A DNA stretch of 64,000 nt from Algoriphagus alkaliphilus. Its GTDB lineage: Bacteria; Bacteroidota; Bacteroidia; Cytophagales; Cyclobacteriaceae. The first letter of the stretch is position 1; the number at the start of each line of letters is the position of its first letter. The stretch lies in contig NZ_FMXE01000006.1 of assembly GCF_900103735.1 (NCBI RefSeq), positions 1-64,000 of the forward strand, written 5' to 3'. Below, piece by piece: positions 8,617 to 19,300 of this stretch. The notes under the pieces were generated by a model. That model was not told the origin of the DNA, searched no databases, and was given only the letters and a program-made list of their open reading frames with translations. Position numbers and translations under genes: made by a program.

Positions 8617-10992
8617 TTAATTTTTTATCGCTCGTTCTGCATGGATCATATTTTCAATTCCTTTCAGCAGGGCATCAGCATTAAATGAAATACTGTCTAT
8701 TCCCTGGGCGATAAGGAATTTGGCAAACTGTGGATTATCACTTGGAGCCTGACCGCAAAGACCGATTTTCTTGCCCTTAGCACGAGCTACTCGAATTACT
8801 TCAGAGATCATCCACTTAACAGAAGTGTTATTTTCATCAAAAATCTCCCCTAAAACCTCAGAGTCCCGATCTACACCGAGGGTAAGTTGAGTGAGGTCAT
8901 TTGACCCAATGGAAAATCCGTCAAAAATGCTCGCAAATTGATCGGCCTGAATGACATTGGATGGAATCTCGGCCATCACATAGATTTCAAGACCATTTTC
9001 CCCTTGCTTCAGTCCCATCTCTTCCATCAAGGAGATGACTTTTTTCCCTTCCTCCGGGGTCCTGCAAAATGGGATCATCAGCTTCAGGTTTACCAAACCC
9101 ATATCTTCCCGAACCCGTCGTACCGCTTCACACTCCAAGGCAAATCCTTCCCGATATCGCTCATGATAATACCTCGAAGCTCCTCTAAAACCCAACATGG
9201 GGTTTTCTTCAGTCTCTTCAAACTGACTTCCTCCGATCAAGTTTGCATATTCATTGGACTTGAAGTCGCTCATCCTCAAGATCACTTCTTTAGGATAAAA
9301 GGCGGCGGTGACGGTTGCCACTGCCTGCGAAAGTTTATCCACGAAATATGCCTTTTTGTCTGAATAATCCTGGCAAAGGCTTTCTATTTCTCCTTTTTCC
9401 AGTTCATTTTCCAACTGATCGAAATGCACTAGGGCCATGGGATGAATTCGGATGCTTTTACTGATCACAAATTCCATCCGCATCAAGCCAACGCCCTGAT
9501 TGGGAAAAAATGAAAGATCAAATGCTTTATCTGGGTCAGCGAGAATGAACATGGGCTTAGTCTTGGGAAGCTCCAGCCCTCTGAAATTGTGATTGATTGA
9601 AGTCCATTGGAGTTTTCCTTCATAGACTTTCCCTATTTTGCCAGAGGCATTGTCAATTGTTACCAGATCACCGGTTTTCAGGACATCAAGCGCACCCTCC
9701 GCTCCCACTATTGCCAAAGCGCCAACTTCCCGGGCTACGATAGCCGCATGACTGGTCCTTCCACCTTTCGTTGTTAGGATGGCTGCTGCCTTTTTCATAA
9801 TCGGATCCCAATCCGGATTGGTGATTTCTGTAAGTAATATCTCACCTTCCTTCAAGAGATGAGCTTCAGCTGGGGAATGCAAAATCTTTATTTTTCCGGA
9901 GGTAATCCCACTGCCTATTGCATATCCTGAAGTCAGAAGTTTCCCCTTTTGGGTAAGTGAATATTCCTTGAGAATAAAGGGGTCTTTTTCAGAATGGACT
10001 GTTTCTGGTCTAGCCTGAACAATGAACAGCCCTCCTGTGATGCCATCTTTAGCCCACTCGATGTCCATAGGCATGCCATAATGATTTTCAATTGCTACTG
10101 ACCAGCGACCTAAAGTCTCGATTTCATCATCATTGAGAACGAACTTTCTTTGTTTATCAGGATCAGTATCCAAGTTGAGCACACCACCTTGTTCTGAATA
10201 CACCATCGTCTTGGTCTTTGAGCCAGCTTTTTTCGAAATGACCGCCCTTTTACCTTTTGCCAGGGAAGGTTTAAAAACCAAAAACTCATCAGGTATGACT
10301 GCCCCTTGAACAATATTTTCACCCAACCCCCAACATCCGGTTATTAACACGGCATCGGAAAAGCCCGATTCGGGATCGATTGAAAAACAGACACCACTAC
10401 AGGCTAAATCTGCCCTTACCATCAGCTGAACGCCAACGGAGAGCGCTATGACATGTTTGTCGTAGCCCTTGTCAAAGCGGTACTTAATCGCACGCCCATT
10501 GTAAAGGGAAGCAAAGCATGAACGAACCGTTGAAACAAGTTTTTCATTTCCTCTGATATTGAGAAAAGAGTCGTGCTGTCCGGCAAAACTCGCGCCCGGT
10601 AGGTCCTCCGCTGTGGCGCTGCTGCGAACTGCCACATCCAATTCTCTTCCCGCTTTTTCACAAAGTTTTTGATAGGCAGAATGAACTTGGTCAGCCAATA
10701 CCTGAGGAATTGTACCTTTAAGCATCCTCTCCTTTATCCTGGATGACACCTCCCTTAAGTTGGAAAAATCATGCTGATCCAACTTGGATAACTCGAGTCT
10801 GATAAAATCTTCCAATTCATTTTCCTGAATAAAAAGTCGATAAGCATCTGCTGTGACGGCAAAACCGTCGGGAATTTCGATCCCGAGCGGATGGAGTTCT
10901 TGAAACATTTCGCCTAAGGAGGCATTCTTTCCTCCTACTCGGGCGACATCCACAATTTTTAGACGCTCAAAAGGAATTATTAGATCTTTCAT
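8617..10992 (-). CDS. ppsA: Phosphoenolpyruvate synthase (791 aa)
   Basis: Converts pyruvate, ATP and water to phosphoenolpyruvate, AMP and phosphate (EC 2.7.9.2), the entry to gluconeogenesis from pyruvate. The N-terminal ATP-grasp domain starts with VGGKNASLGEM and includes RSSATAEDLPGASFAGQHDSF. The central phosphohistidine domain has the active-site block TKGGRTSHAAIVAREVGALA, and the C-terminal PEP/pyruvate barrel has FSIGSNDLTQLTLGVDRD and the catalytic Cys in GLCGQAPSDNP. Length matches the E. coli enzyme. It appears to be a single-gene unit, convergent with the barrel gene before it. Confidence 0.95.
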   Translation of the reverse strand: MKDLIIPFERLKIVDVARVGGKNASLGEMFQELHPLGIEIPDGFAVTADAYRLFIQENELEDFIRLELSKLDQHDFSNLREVSSRIKERMLKGTIPQVLADQVHSAYQKLCEKAGRELDVAVRSSATAEDLPGASFAGQHDSFLNIRGNEKLVSTVRSCFASLYNGRAIKYRFDKGYDKHVIALSVGVQLMVRADLACSGVCFSIDPESGFSDAVLITGCWGLGENIVQGAVIPDEFLVFKPSLAKGKRAVISKKAGSKTKTMVYSEQGGVLNLDTDPDKQRKFVLNDDEIETLGRWSVAIENHYGMPMDIEWAKDGITGGLFIVQARPETVHSEKDPFILKEYSLTQKGKLLTSGYAIGSGITSGKIKILHSPAEAHLLKEGEILLTEITNPDWDPIMKKAAAILTTKGGRTSHAAIVAREVGALAIVGAEGALDVLKTGDLVTIDNASGKIGKVYEGKLQWTSINHNFRGLELPKTKPMFILADPDKAFDLSFFPNQGVGLMRMEFVISKSIRIHPMALVHFDQLENELEKGEIESLCQDYSDKKAYFVDKLSQAVATVTAAFYPKEVILRMSDFKSNEYANLIGGSQFEETEENPMLGFRGASRYYHERYREGFALECEAVRRVREDMGLVNLKLMIPFCRTPEEGKKVISLMEEMGLKQGENGLEIYVMAEIPSNVIQADQFASIFDGFSIGSNDLTQLTLGVDRDSEVLGEIFDENNTSVKWMISEVIRVARAKGKKIGLCGQAPSDNPQFAKFLIAQGIDSISFNADALLKGIENMIHAERAIKN

Positions 10993-11091
10993 CTTCAGTT
11001 ATTTAGGAAGATGAACTTACGGGCAATCCGGCTAAAAAAATATGAGTAATCCTATGCTAAAAGTTGATAAAAGTCACACTTACTAAAAACC

Positions 11092-12168
11092 TCATATATC
11101 AGGTCTAAACCATTTCACCGCATTGTGAAAGTAAATTTTATCCACCACTTCTTTGGGGAGTTTCAGGCCTTGAAAGACTCCGCTTACCACGCTGTTTTCC
11201 ATGGTTTGAGATGTGACAAAGTATTTCCAGTCGGCTTCCCATGTCGCTTTGGCATTCGCTTTAACCCGATTGGGATCAGGATCTCCCGAAATCCCCAAAT
11301 CGGTCCCATAAATCAGCCTGTCTTGGTATTTGATTATGAAGTTTCTGACTTTTTGCAGGTCCTTTTGACTTTGAAACTGAAGGTGACCAATTCTTGCAGC
11401 CATATCTACTGCCATGTTTGGAAATCGATCCAACCGCTTTGCGAGCTCGTCGATGTCCCACTCCAGGCTTCCCAAATGAGCTCCTACGAATCGGATTTCG
11501 GGAAATTTTGCCAGTAAATTATCCCTCGCCTCCACCTGTTGCTCATAGCTTGGGTATTCAGGATGCAAGTACATGTGGTATTCGGGATGATCTCTAAAGT
11601 AATTGCGATCATTGTTGACAGTCATTTCATCCAGCGGAAGCCAGCAATTTTTGGGTTCGCCCAAATGTGCCATCAGTGTCTTGTCCTGATCTTGGACAAA
11701 TCGGAAAATAGGTTCTAAGCGGGGATGATCCGCCATAATGAATTCTCCATTTTCGTCTTTATAGGTCATTCCGATATTCTTCCAGATTTTGATCCCGATT
11801 GCACCTTGGGCAAAGGTCTTTTTGATCCGCTCAATTTCCTTTTCAGCCCAATTGGGATCTTTCCAATTTTCAAGTGAAATGGTGGAAAGGAAATCGATAT
11901 GCTTCGGGTTTTTCGACTTTTGCAAAAGTGAAAGCCTGATCTGTTCCGGCAATGGAGGATAACTCGGAACATCAACATTGACAGTCAGAAGATAAAAATT
12001 AGCCTCGATGCCAGCTTCTATTAAAGCCGTGCTTTCTGAATTGTGATGCGTATGGGTATCGATTTTTCTGACCTTTTGAAATTCATTCATCGAATAATAA
12101 TTTTCATCAGAATCAGATGAAAGCGAAATCAATGCAACAAGCATCAAGGAAAACATCAGGTCGATCAT
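11092..12168 (-). CDS. Amidohydrolase-type TIM-barrel metal-dependent hydrolase (358 aa)
   Basis: Belongs to the amidohydrolase-related family (ACMSD/decarboxylase-like). The first-strand metal motif is IDTHTHHNS near residue 36; further candidate ligands are His in MAHLGEP and in FVGAHLGSLEW, and the late Asp in LIYGTDLGISGDP. The substrate is unknown. The first 20 residues (MIDLMFSLMLVALISLSS) are hydrophobic and could be a signal peptide, so the enzyme may act outside the cytoplasm; otherwise a later start, for example at MNEFQKVRK, would give a soluble enzyme. It lies about 100 bases downstream-side of ppsA in the same direction. Confidence 0.75.
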   Translation of the reverse strand: MIDLMFSLMLVALISLSSDSDENYYSMNEFQKVRKIDTHTHHNSESTALIEAGIEANFYLLTVNVDVPSYPPLPEQIRLSLLQKSKNPKHIDFLSTISLENWKDPNWAEKEIERIKKTFAQGAIGIKIWKNIGMTYKDENGEFIMADHPRLEPIFRFVQDQDKTLMAHLGEPKNCWLPLDEMTVNNDRNYFRDHPEYHMYLHPEYPSYEQQVEARDNLLAKFPEIRFVGAHLGSLEWDIDELAKRLDRFPNMAVDMAARIGHLQFQSQKDLQKVRNFIIKYQDRLIYGTDLGISGDPDPNRVKANAKATWEADWKYFVTSQTMENSVVSGVFQGLKLPKEVVDKIYFHNAVKWFRPDI

Positions 12169-12281
12169 GGGAGGAATTATTTAGCCTAGATAAGTTAGAA
12201 AATAAAAGTCCTTGAAAAAATATTCCGCTAAACAAGCTTGTTCCTCAATCGGTTTTGTTCGTGATTCGTGATATTTGACCA

Positions 12282-13172
12282 ATGGAAAAATACTTCAAGG
12301 CAATTGTGGATGGCTACTATGGCTATGCCAATTACCTGATCAATGAAATACTTAATCCAAGTTGGCACAACTACTTTTATTGGCTAATTGGGGCTTCTTT
12401 ATTGATTTGGATTTTGGAATTGGTTTTTCCTTGGAGAAAAGATCAACCTGCCATTCGACAGGACTTTTGGATGGATTTGTTTTACCTTTTTTGGAATTAC
12501 TTCCTTTTTGCGCTGGTCGCTTACAATGCGCTTTCCATGGTTGCAGTGGAGCTATTTAATGACTTTCTTGGGCTTTTTGGATTTTCCAATTTAGTGGCAA
12601 TTCATATCGAAACATGGCCTTTTTGGGGGAAAATCATATTGATTTTCATCGTCCGGGACTTCATGCAATGGAATATCCATCGCATGTATCATCATGTGGG
12701 TTGGATGTGGGAATTTCACAAAGTGCACCATAGCACGAGGCAAATGGGTTTTGCTGCCTTACTTCGATTCCATTGGATGGAAAATGTAATCTACCGGACC
12801 TTAGAATACTTGCCTTTGGCAATGATCGGAGTTGGGATCACCGATTTTTTTATCGTTCATATTTTCACTTTGGTCGTCGGTCAGGTTGGTCATGCCAACT
12901 TAAAAATCCCTCTTGGCCCATTCAAATACATTCTCAATGGCCCCCAAATGCATCTTTGGCACCATGCACGTAATCTTCCCGAAAGTCATCCAAATGGCTT
13001 TAATTACGGGATTACTTTGAGTGTTTAGGATTTCATTTTCCGCACTAACTACTGGCCATCCGATGATGAAAATTTACCTGTTGGGTTGCCTGATGAAGAT
13101 CATTTTCCCGAGGATTTTATCGGACAAAACGTAGAACCCTTTCAACGGATTTTTGGAAAAAATAAAAGCTGA
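12282..13172 (+). pseudogene. Sterol desaturase/fatty acid hydroxylase family gene with in-frame TAG
   Basis: A di-iron membrane hydroxylase family member. The histidine motifs HRMYHH, HKVHHS and HLWHHARN and several membrane spans are intact in codons 1-248. The frame is then broken by TAG at 13026-13028, but continues without a shift for 47 more family-like codons (DFIFRTNYWPSDDENLPVGL...) to TGA at 13170-13172, giving an ancestral length of 296 residues. The TAG sits where relatives have Trp (LSVWD), so a single G-to-A change explains it. The truncated 248-residue product keeps all metal ligands and might still work. A sequencing error is possible. Confidence 0.8.
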
Positions 13173-13187
13173 TAAGGAATCAGCTTT
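13155..13187 (-). terminator. Terminator for the small membrane protein gene
   Basis: The stem AAAGCTGAT (13165-13173) / ATCAGCTTT (13179-13187) is followed on the minus strand by a T-rich tract (TTTTATTTTTTCC). It ends the gene at 13216-13410, and also contains the original stop codon of the convergent desaturase gene, so it may act in both directions. Confidence 0.55.
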
Positions 13188-13215
13188 GAAGTTTTATTGA
13201 GAGAGCGCTTACCAT

Positions 13216-13410
13216 TTATATGAAACGCTTAATTGTCCAGACGATTATTGCAAACAGGAAAACGATAATGGATATTTTATTAATTCCATGCATCATCCGC
13301 AAGTTGAAATTGGTCGTTTTGTTTGGATCAGGCTTTTTGAAAACATTCAAGAAATAATTTCCAACCTCACCCAACTTGAAGAATTCTTTGACTTTGCTGT
13401 TTTCTGACAT
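13216..13410 (-). CDS. Small single-span membrane protein, DUF6728-like (64 aa)
   Basis: A 64-residue protein with a charged N-terminal half (EFFKLGEVGNYFLNVFKKPD), the block NFNLRMMHGINKISIIVFL, and one membrane span near the C-terminus. The arrangement, with the MHGINKISI block leading into the span, matches the small conserved Bacteroidota proteins I recall as DUF6728; this has not been searched. Function unknown. It probably has its own promoter, since the gap to the next upstream gene on this strand holds the palindrome at 13495-13622. Confidence 0.65.
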   Translation of the reverse strand: MSENSKVKEFFKLGEVGNYFLNVFKKPDPNKTTNFNLRMMHGINKISIIVFLFAIIVWTIKRFI

Positions 13411-13494
13411 GATTACTGAATTTGAGGTTTTAACAGATTGAATTAGGGATAAGTTTATTTTATTGTGAAATATGCTGAGCGAAAAAGGCTACGC

Positions 13495-13622
13495 GAAATA
13501 CAGTTGAAATAACTTTTGCTTCGCAAAATGAGATACGCCTTCGGCGAAATAGTGGAAACACGTTCGTAAGTATTTCACGACGCGTAGCGTTATTTATTTC
13601 AATGATATTTCAACCGTATTTC
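13495..13622. repeat. 128-base palindromic element with nested mini-hairpins
   Basis: Outer arms of 17 bases (13495-13511, GAAATACAGTTGAAATA, and 13606-13622) pair with one mismatch. Between them lie three perfect short hairpins, each with a three-base loop: TTTTGC-TTC-GCAAAA (13514-13528), CGCC-TTC-GGCG (13536-13546) and ACGC-GTA-GCGT (13580-13590). It begins 10 bases past the ispG stop codon. It could be a small non-autonomous mobile repeat and may act as a 3' transcript stabiliser or terminator for ispG. Confidence 0.65.
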
Positions 13623-13631
13623 AACTTTTCC

Positions 13632-15614
13632 CTAAATAGTCTCAGGCTCATTCCACATCCCATCTTCCTTGATGATGTTGATTAATTCGTCCACGGCTTT
13701 TTCGGAAGGGACCGACTTCTTCATGACTTCCTTTCCCTTGTAGAGTGTGATTTTGCCTTTGCCCGAACCTACATAGCCATAGTCTGCATCGGCCATTTCA
13801 CCGGGTCCATTGACAATGCATCCCATGATACCGATTTTCACCCCTTTTAAGTGATCTGTTCGCTTTCGGATCATTGCGGTAGTTTCTTGCAAGTCAAATA
13901 GTGTTCTACCACAGGAGGGACAGGAAATATATTCAGTTTTGGACATGCGGGTTCGGGCTGCCTGAAGCACACCAAAACTCACGGAATTGTGCAATTTGAT
14001 CTGATCCAAAATCTCCTGACGGGTATGTTCGGCTTCTTTTTCCAGAGAAATCATAATTCCGTCGCCTAATCCATCGATCAGCAAACCTCCCACGTCCGTA
14101 GCAGCATGCAGTGTAGTAGCGTCGGCTGACTGATCGGGGTAGGCTACTTTAAGTACCACCGGAATTTCAGAATTGGTTTCCAACAGACTCACAAAGGCCC
14201 TTCGCAAAGCAGGCATGGAGTGCGTATTAGAAGTTTTCAGGATTAGAACCGTGTCTTTCCTTCCAGTCAAAACAGCAATAGCAGTCTCAATTTCCTCATC
14301 TGATATCTCCAGAAAATTCAATTCCGAATGGAATCTTTCCGCTGATTTGTATTCCTCAAGTCTGAATAGCGGGAATTTATTAACCGGATCAATTGACTTT
14401 TCCCAAACGGACAGGTTTTGAATTTCCTTCATGCCATTTGGCAGCATGAAAGGAATCGGATTGGATCCGGAATACACAAAATCACAGCCCTGATCATTCA
14501 TTTTCCACTTGTCCAGTTCAGGTAAGTAGAAATGACCGACAACTTTCATCTCTCTGTCAGTTACTTTTTCGATTTTCGAGATGTCAGTGATTACTCTTGG
14601 GACATTATGCCCACCAAAATTATAGATTTCAGAGACGTGTCGCTTGTTGTATTCAAAAGGAGTAACTGGATAATGGGATATTTCTGCAATCGGAGAATGA
14701 GCTTTTCTTCCAGTATATCTATCGATCAAAGCCTTGGCTACAGGAGCTTCAAACTCCGGATCCTCGGTCAAAGAAACCCGAACTGTATCTCCCAAGCCAT
14801 CTTCAAGCAAGGTCCCAATTCCCACCGCTGATTTGATTCTTCCATCTTCGGCCTCACCGGCTTCTGTCACACCCAAGTGCAGCGGATACGGTTTGAATCC
14901 ACCATCGTTCAGCTTTTGCACCAACAATCGATAAGCTTGCACCATCACCTGCGTATTGGATGACTTCATCGAAATGACGATGTCATGGTAATTTTCATTC
15001 TCACATATTCTTAAAAATTCCAAGGCTGATTCCACCATTCCCAGCGGTGTATCACCATATCGACTCATAATCCGATCCGAGAGTGAACCATGATTTGTTC
15101 CGATACGCATCGCAGTCCCGTTTTCTTTGCAGATTTTCACCAGCGGCAAAAAGCGATCCCTTATTCGATCCAACTCTTCCGCATAGCTCGCATCAGTATA
15201 ATCAATGACTTCAAATTTCTTTTTGTCGGCGTAGTTCCCCGGATTGATCCGGACTTTTTCCACGATCCGTGCTGCCAACTCAGCAGCATTGGGGGTAAAA
15301 TGAATATCTGCTACAAGTGGTGTCTGATAGCCTCTTTTGCGAAGCTCGGCCTTAATATTTCTCAAATTTTCCGCCTCCTTGATACTAGGAGCAGTGATGC
15401 GCACCAATTCACAACCTGACTCGATCATACGAATGGACTGCTCCACCGATCCCATGGTATCCATGGTGTCAATCGTGGTCATGGATTGCACTACAATATG
15501 ATTATCACCACCGATGGTGATGTCACCGACTCGGACGGGGATGGTTTTCCTTCGGGAATACTGCGTCAAGCTGTCGCAATACAGGGAATCGAGGGATTTG
15601 ATCAATGACTCCAT
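13632..15614 (-). CDS. ispG: 4-hydroxy-3-methylbut-2-enyl diphosphate synthase, long form (660 aa)
   Basis: The penultimate enzyme of the MEP isoprenoid pathway, converting MEcPP to HMBPP with a [4Fe-4S] cluster. The N-terminal TIM barrel starts with RRKTIPVRVGDITIGG and QSMTT. The C-terminal cluster domain supplies the ligands in CPSCGRTLFDL and in GIMGCIVNGPGEMADADYG (two Cys, then Cys and Glu). The 660-residue length reflects the extra central domain seen in Bacteroidota, Chlamydiae and plants, compared with about 370 in E. coli. It starts 3 bases after the dehydrogenase gene, so they form an operon. The stop codon is TAG. Confidence 0.95.
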   Translation of the reverse strand: MESLIKSLDSLYCDSLTQYSRRKTIPVRVGDITIGGDNHIVVQSMTTIDTMDTMGSVEQSIRMIESGCELVRITAPSIKEAENLRNIKAELRKRGYQTPLVADIHFTPNAAELAARIVEKVRINPGNYADKKKFEVIDYTDASYAEELDRIRDRFLPLVKICKENGTAMRIGTNHGSLSDRIMSRYGDTPLGMVESALEFLRICENENYHDIVISMKSSNTQVMVQAYRLLVQKLNDGGFKPYPLHLGVTEAGEAEDGRIKSAVGIGTLLEDGLGDTVRVSLTEDPEFEAPVAKALIDRYTGRKAHSPIAEISHYPVTPFEYNKRHVSEIYNFGGHNVPRVITDISKIEKVTDREMKVVGHFYLPELDKWKMNDQGCDFVYSGSNPIPFMLPNGMKEIQNLSVWEKSIDPVNKFPLFRLEEYKSAERFHSELNFLEISDEEIETAIAVLTGRKDTVLILKTSNTHSMPALRRAFVSLLETNSEIPVVLKVAYPDQSADATTLHAATDVGGLLIDGLGDGIMISLEKEAEHTRQEILDQIKLHNSVSFGVLQAARTRMSKTEYISCPSCGRTLFDLQETTAMIRKRTDHLKGVKIGIMGCIVNGPGEMADADYGYVGSGKGKITLYKGKEVMKKSVPSEKAVDELINIIKEDGMWNEPETI

Positions 15615-15617
15615 AGC

Positions 15618-16322
15618 TTATAGATCTCCTAGTTGGGGGCGGATTATTATTTCTTCAACAACAGTTTGAGGCGAAAGGTTATATGCACCCCATACGCTCT
15701 CTGCCACATCTTCGGCACGAATAAACCGATCGATCGGCAAATCCACTCCTTCCCAACTCGCTGTGTAAGTAGCGCCGGGAAGAATGGAAGTTACTTTAAT
15801 TTGATGAGGTTTTAGTTCTTCGCGCAGACATTTGGTCATACCAAGCATTGCCCATTTGGTGACGGCATAAGTTCCTCCGTTGGGATAGGCAGTCAATCCC
15901 GCGATCGAGCCCATACTGAATATATGACCGGACCTTCGCTCAATCATTTCATTGACGAAAGCCCGGGTAAGGTAATAGGCAGAAAATAGATTGGTATGCA
16001 TCATGAACTCAAAATTCCCCTCCGGTTCATTATGAAGTGCTCCCGGCAGAAAAACACCAGTATTATTGACCAGTACGTCAGGCAAACCGATTGCTTTCAC
16101 CGCCGCCGAAAAAACTGCAACTTCCTCTTTTTTAGAAAGGTCAGCCGGAAGAGCCAAAACCTTAATTCCCGGGAAATTTTCCTCCAAATGAGCTTTCAGT
16201 GACACCAACTCTTTCTCATTCCGGGCACAGGTATAAATATCGAATCCCTCCTTCGCGAAGCGTTCAATAATTGCTCTGCCGATACCTTTGGTGCCTCCTG
16301 TGACGAGGATACTTTTGCTCAT
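15618..16322 (-). CDS. Short-chain dehydrogenase/reductase (234 aa)
   Basis: A classical NAD(P)-dependent SDR. The nucleotide-binding motif TGGTKGIG is at residues 8-15, the NNTG strand is at VLVNNTGV, and the catalytic Ser, Tyr and Lys are in MGSIAGLTAYPNGGTYAVTKWAM. It resembles 3-oxoacyl-ACP reductases and sepiapterin reductase-like enzymes, but the substrate cannot be named. It is immediately upstream of ispG with a 3-base gap; a role in isoprenoid metabolism is not implied by sequence. Confidence 0.85.
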   Translation of the reverse strand: MSKSILVTGGTKGIGRAIIERFAKEGFDIYTCARNEKELVSLKAHLEENFPGIKVLALPADLSKKEEVAVFSAAVKAIGLPDVLVNNTGVFLPGALHNEPEGNFEFMMHTNLFSAYYLTRAFVNEMIERRSGHIFSMGSIAGLTAYPNGGTYAVTKWAMLGMTKCLREELKPHQIKVTSILPGATYTASWEGVDLPIDRFIRAEDVAESVWGAYNLSPQTVVEEIIIRPQLGDL

Positions 16323-16367
16323 TTTGTTCGTGTTTTAATAGTTAGTATGACAACTATCTAGAGCTGG

Positions 16368-16375
16368 CAAAGTTA
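16368..16375 (-). promoter_or_regulatory. Possible -7 box for SDR-ispG operon
   Basis: On the minus strand TAACTTTG matches the Bacteroidota -7 consensus TAnnTTTG, about 46 bases before the SDR start codon. No TTTG is present at the proper -33 spacing. Between box and gene an inverted repeat ATAGTT/AACTAT (16338-16343, 16352-16357) could bind a regulator. Confidence 0.35.
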
Positions 16376-16385
16376 CATTAATTTA

Positions 16386-19300
16386 TCAAAACAGTGCGGA
16401 GACTTGTATTCTCCCCACATGCACAGTCCGCGCAAGCCCTTGCGAATTCCTTCCTTCATAGACCAAATTGAGCTGAAGACCTTCGCCGATTTTCTGAAGC
16501 CAGTTGAGTGACCAAGTCAAATTGGTGCCAGTTGTCAAAGCTTGGAGCATTTCGTAGCCCACCGGAGAATTGACTTCCCCGTTGTAGTTGATTTGGATCA
16601 AGCGAAGATTGCCCGATAAGGTCGTCTTAATCGCTTTCGCATAGCGCATATCGAGTCCCACTTGATGGGTTGAGGCTTTTTCTTCATACTCCTTGTTTTG
16701 GGCATTTTCTTTCTTTGTGAAAGAATAAGAACCCGTGGTTCTGAAAAATGGGCTTGGCTGCCAAGCCAATTCCGGTCCTAGGGTCGACTGAAGGATGGTG
16801 AAATTTCGGTTTTCCAGAAAGTCAGAAGCAGAAGTTCTGTTCCCTGTGCTTCCCAGAACTCTCAAAGTCAGCACTGAATTGAAATTGTATCGGGTATTGA
16901 GCTTCCAGTCATGCTGAATCTGATCTTCAAAACCTCCGGAAAGCAATTGTTTCAGTTGAGAATCAAAGAGCGAAAGGTCAAAACCATATTTGGCTGATGC
17001 CCGGTTGAAAAAGAAACTTGTCCGAATGATCTGCCGGAGTGAAAGAATCTGATCCCGGTCTATCGAACCGATGAATGGATTGATCCGGTCTCCAAAGTCA
17101 TCCGAAGTCACTTTTTTCTCCACACTTAGACTGGAGGTGTTTGAAAATCTGTGCAGAACGGCCCGTACTCCCCCTGCCTCTTTCCATGTCTCGGGAAAAC
17201 GTGCCTGTATGCGGTAATTGAGCAAGCTGGTGTAAGCTTGGACATAGGTATCTGTGGGGACGAAGATTTTGATGTACTGCTTCTCTTCAGGATTGATTGC
17301 AATGTAAAATTCATTCAATTGCTGAATTCCGTCACCGTTGTCATCCCGCCAAGTATGCGAGCCGTCTCCATTTGGTGCGGGCAGGTAGACAAATTCGCGT
17401 TGAAGCTCACGACCATTTCCGATGGCATAGCTGACCTCATTTCGGATGAGATTTTTCCCCAAACTTCCGGAATAATCTACTTTTCCCATGACGGTCAATT
17501 CAGTCGGCAAATCCCGCTGTAAAAATTTCAATTCCCGATAGGTAAAGGTGCTGGATAGGTTATGCTGTGTCCACTGCTTACGAAAGGTGAAATTGGAGGT
17601 AAATCCCCGTGTGTCATCCACCAGCCTTCCTCCTACCGGAGCTTTATCTTCTCTCCAGGCCGCATCTACCAAAAATGAATAGCTCAGGGTGTCATTACTG
17701 CGCAGGTAGAGCAAATGCTCCTTGAAGTTCATTGCGGTACTCAACACAGAGTCAGTCTCGGTATTTTTGAATGCATTACGATCCAGCGAAAACTGATAAC
17801 CCGGAACCAGAATTTTGGATTGGAAGCTCACATTACCCAGATAACGAGTCCAATCCGAAGTCAGGGTATCCTGATCACTTTTCAGGCTGAAAAACTCCTG
17901 GCGCAACAGTAGCCGTTTTCCGATTTCAGTATTCCAATTTGCAGTGTGCTGAGAACCGCTGAGTACATTTTCCCGATTTCTGAGGTAAAGTTTGTAGTTG
18001 AAGGTGTTTTTGGAGTCCTTCTCCAAACCGACCTGAGTCAGGAAAAAACGTTCGGCAGCCGGGTTTTTCAAAATTTCAGGTGAAAGCCCCCAATCCCGAT
18101 CAAATTCAATGTATCTGAAGCGGTCAATAAACTGGAAGTTGGTTGAATTATACTCAAACTCAGTCAAGCCCCTGAATCGATACCCTTTGAGAAGACTCAA
18201 TTCACGGTTTTCTGACTGAAGGCCTATTTTCCATCCCAAGCCTTGATTGTTCCCATCATCAGTAGTTGAAAAGAGATTTTTATCGGTGGACGAAAGTGCC
18301 ACTTCTGTATACACCTTTTCAAATTCCCCCAACTTAACTCTGCTTCCGGCAGTGGTCATCCGTTTGCTGTCCGGAGCGGGAAGTTGTGTCAATATGGAAT
18401 AATCTCCCTGAGGCTGACCGCTCACCCGGGGGACATATTCGAAGACCGTCCCGTTGGAAAGTTGCGAAATTCTTCTGTAATCCCCCTGATTTGCACCAAC
18501 CAAAGAAAACGCCAAAGCAAAATTGGCCAACTCAGGATTGGTCGAGTAGCGGTAGTAAATCACCGAATTTCCAAAAACATCCACCTCGGTTACCTTTTGA
18601 TATAATATCCGGGTAGGATCAAAGGCGACTGAGTCGATTCTTGGAATTACCGCATTTTCAATATTATCCCCAACAGCGGCCAAAAGTGCTTGTTCCGATA
18701 GTGTGAACTCCGTGAAAAGCGGTCGGTTTCGATTGTCTTTTTCCTGATAATAATTGAGATAAAAATCTACTTTTCCATTGGTCTGAAGATGATTAGCCCC
18801 AAGAATGGATCGGGAATAATTTCGCTCCGCAAATTCAAAATCGACTCGAACGCGGGAATATTGGGTAATGAGGATTTTGGGCGTAAAGGTGATTTCGGCT
18901 TGGTTATAATCTATCACATAGTCCGCATTGAAGCCCCGCTGAAGCTGCCGGCCATCCAGAAATACCCGCTCGGAATTTGCCATAATGATGACAAAGCGCT
19001 CATTGTTTGGGCCGCTTACACGATACGGCCCAAGCACCCCTTCAAGAATGGGCAATTGGATGGAGGCAAACTTTCCTTTAGCCACTGAAGCAAAACCCTG
19101 AGAACTTGCCTCCCAGCCTTTTTTCAGTTTGTATTTGGAGGTAAACTGAAGGCCCTGCACATTTTTGTAGTATCGGAGAAATTCAGATTGCCGCTGCTGC
19201 AGGACTACATCTCCTGCTGCCAGACTGAAATCATCATTATACAGCTCGATCAACACGTTGTCAAAATCCTGAATTTGCTGGGTATTCCCCTCCGGCTGGA

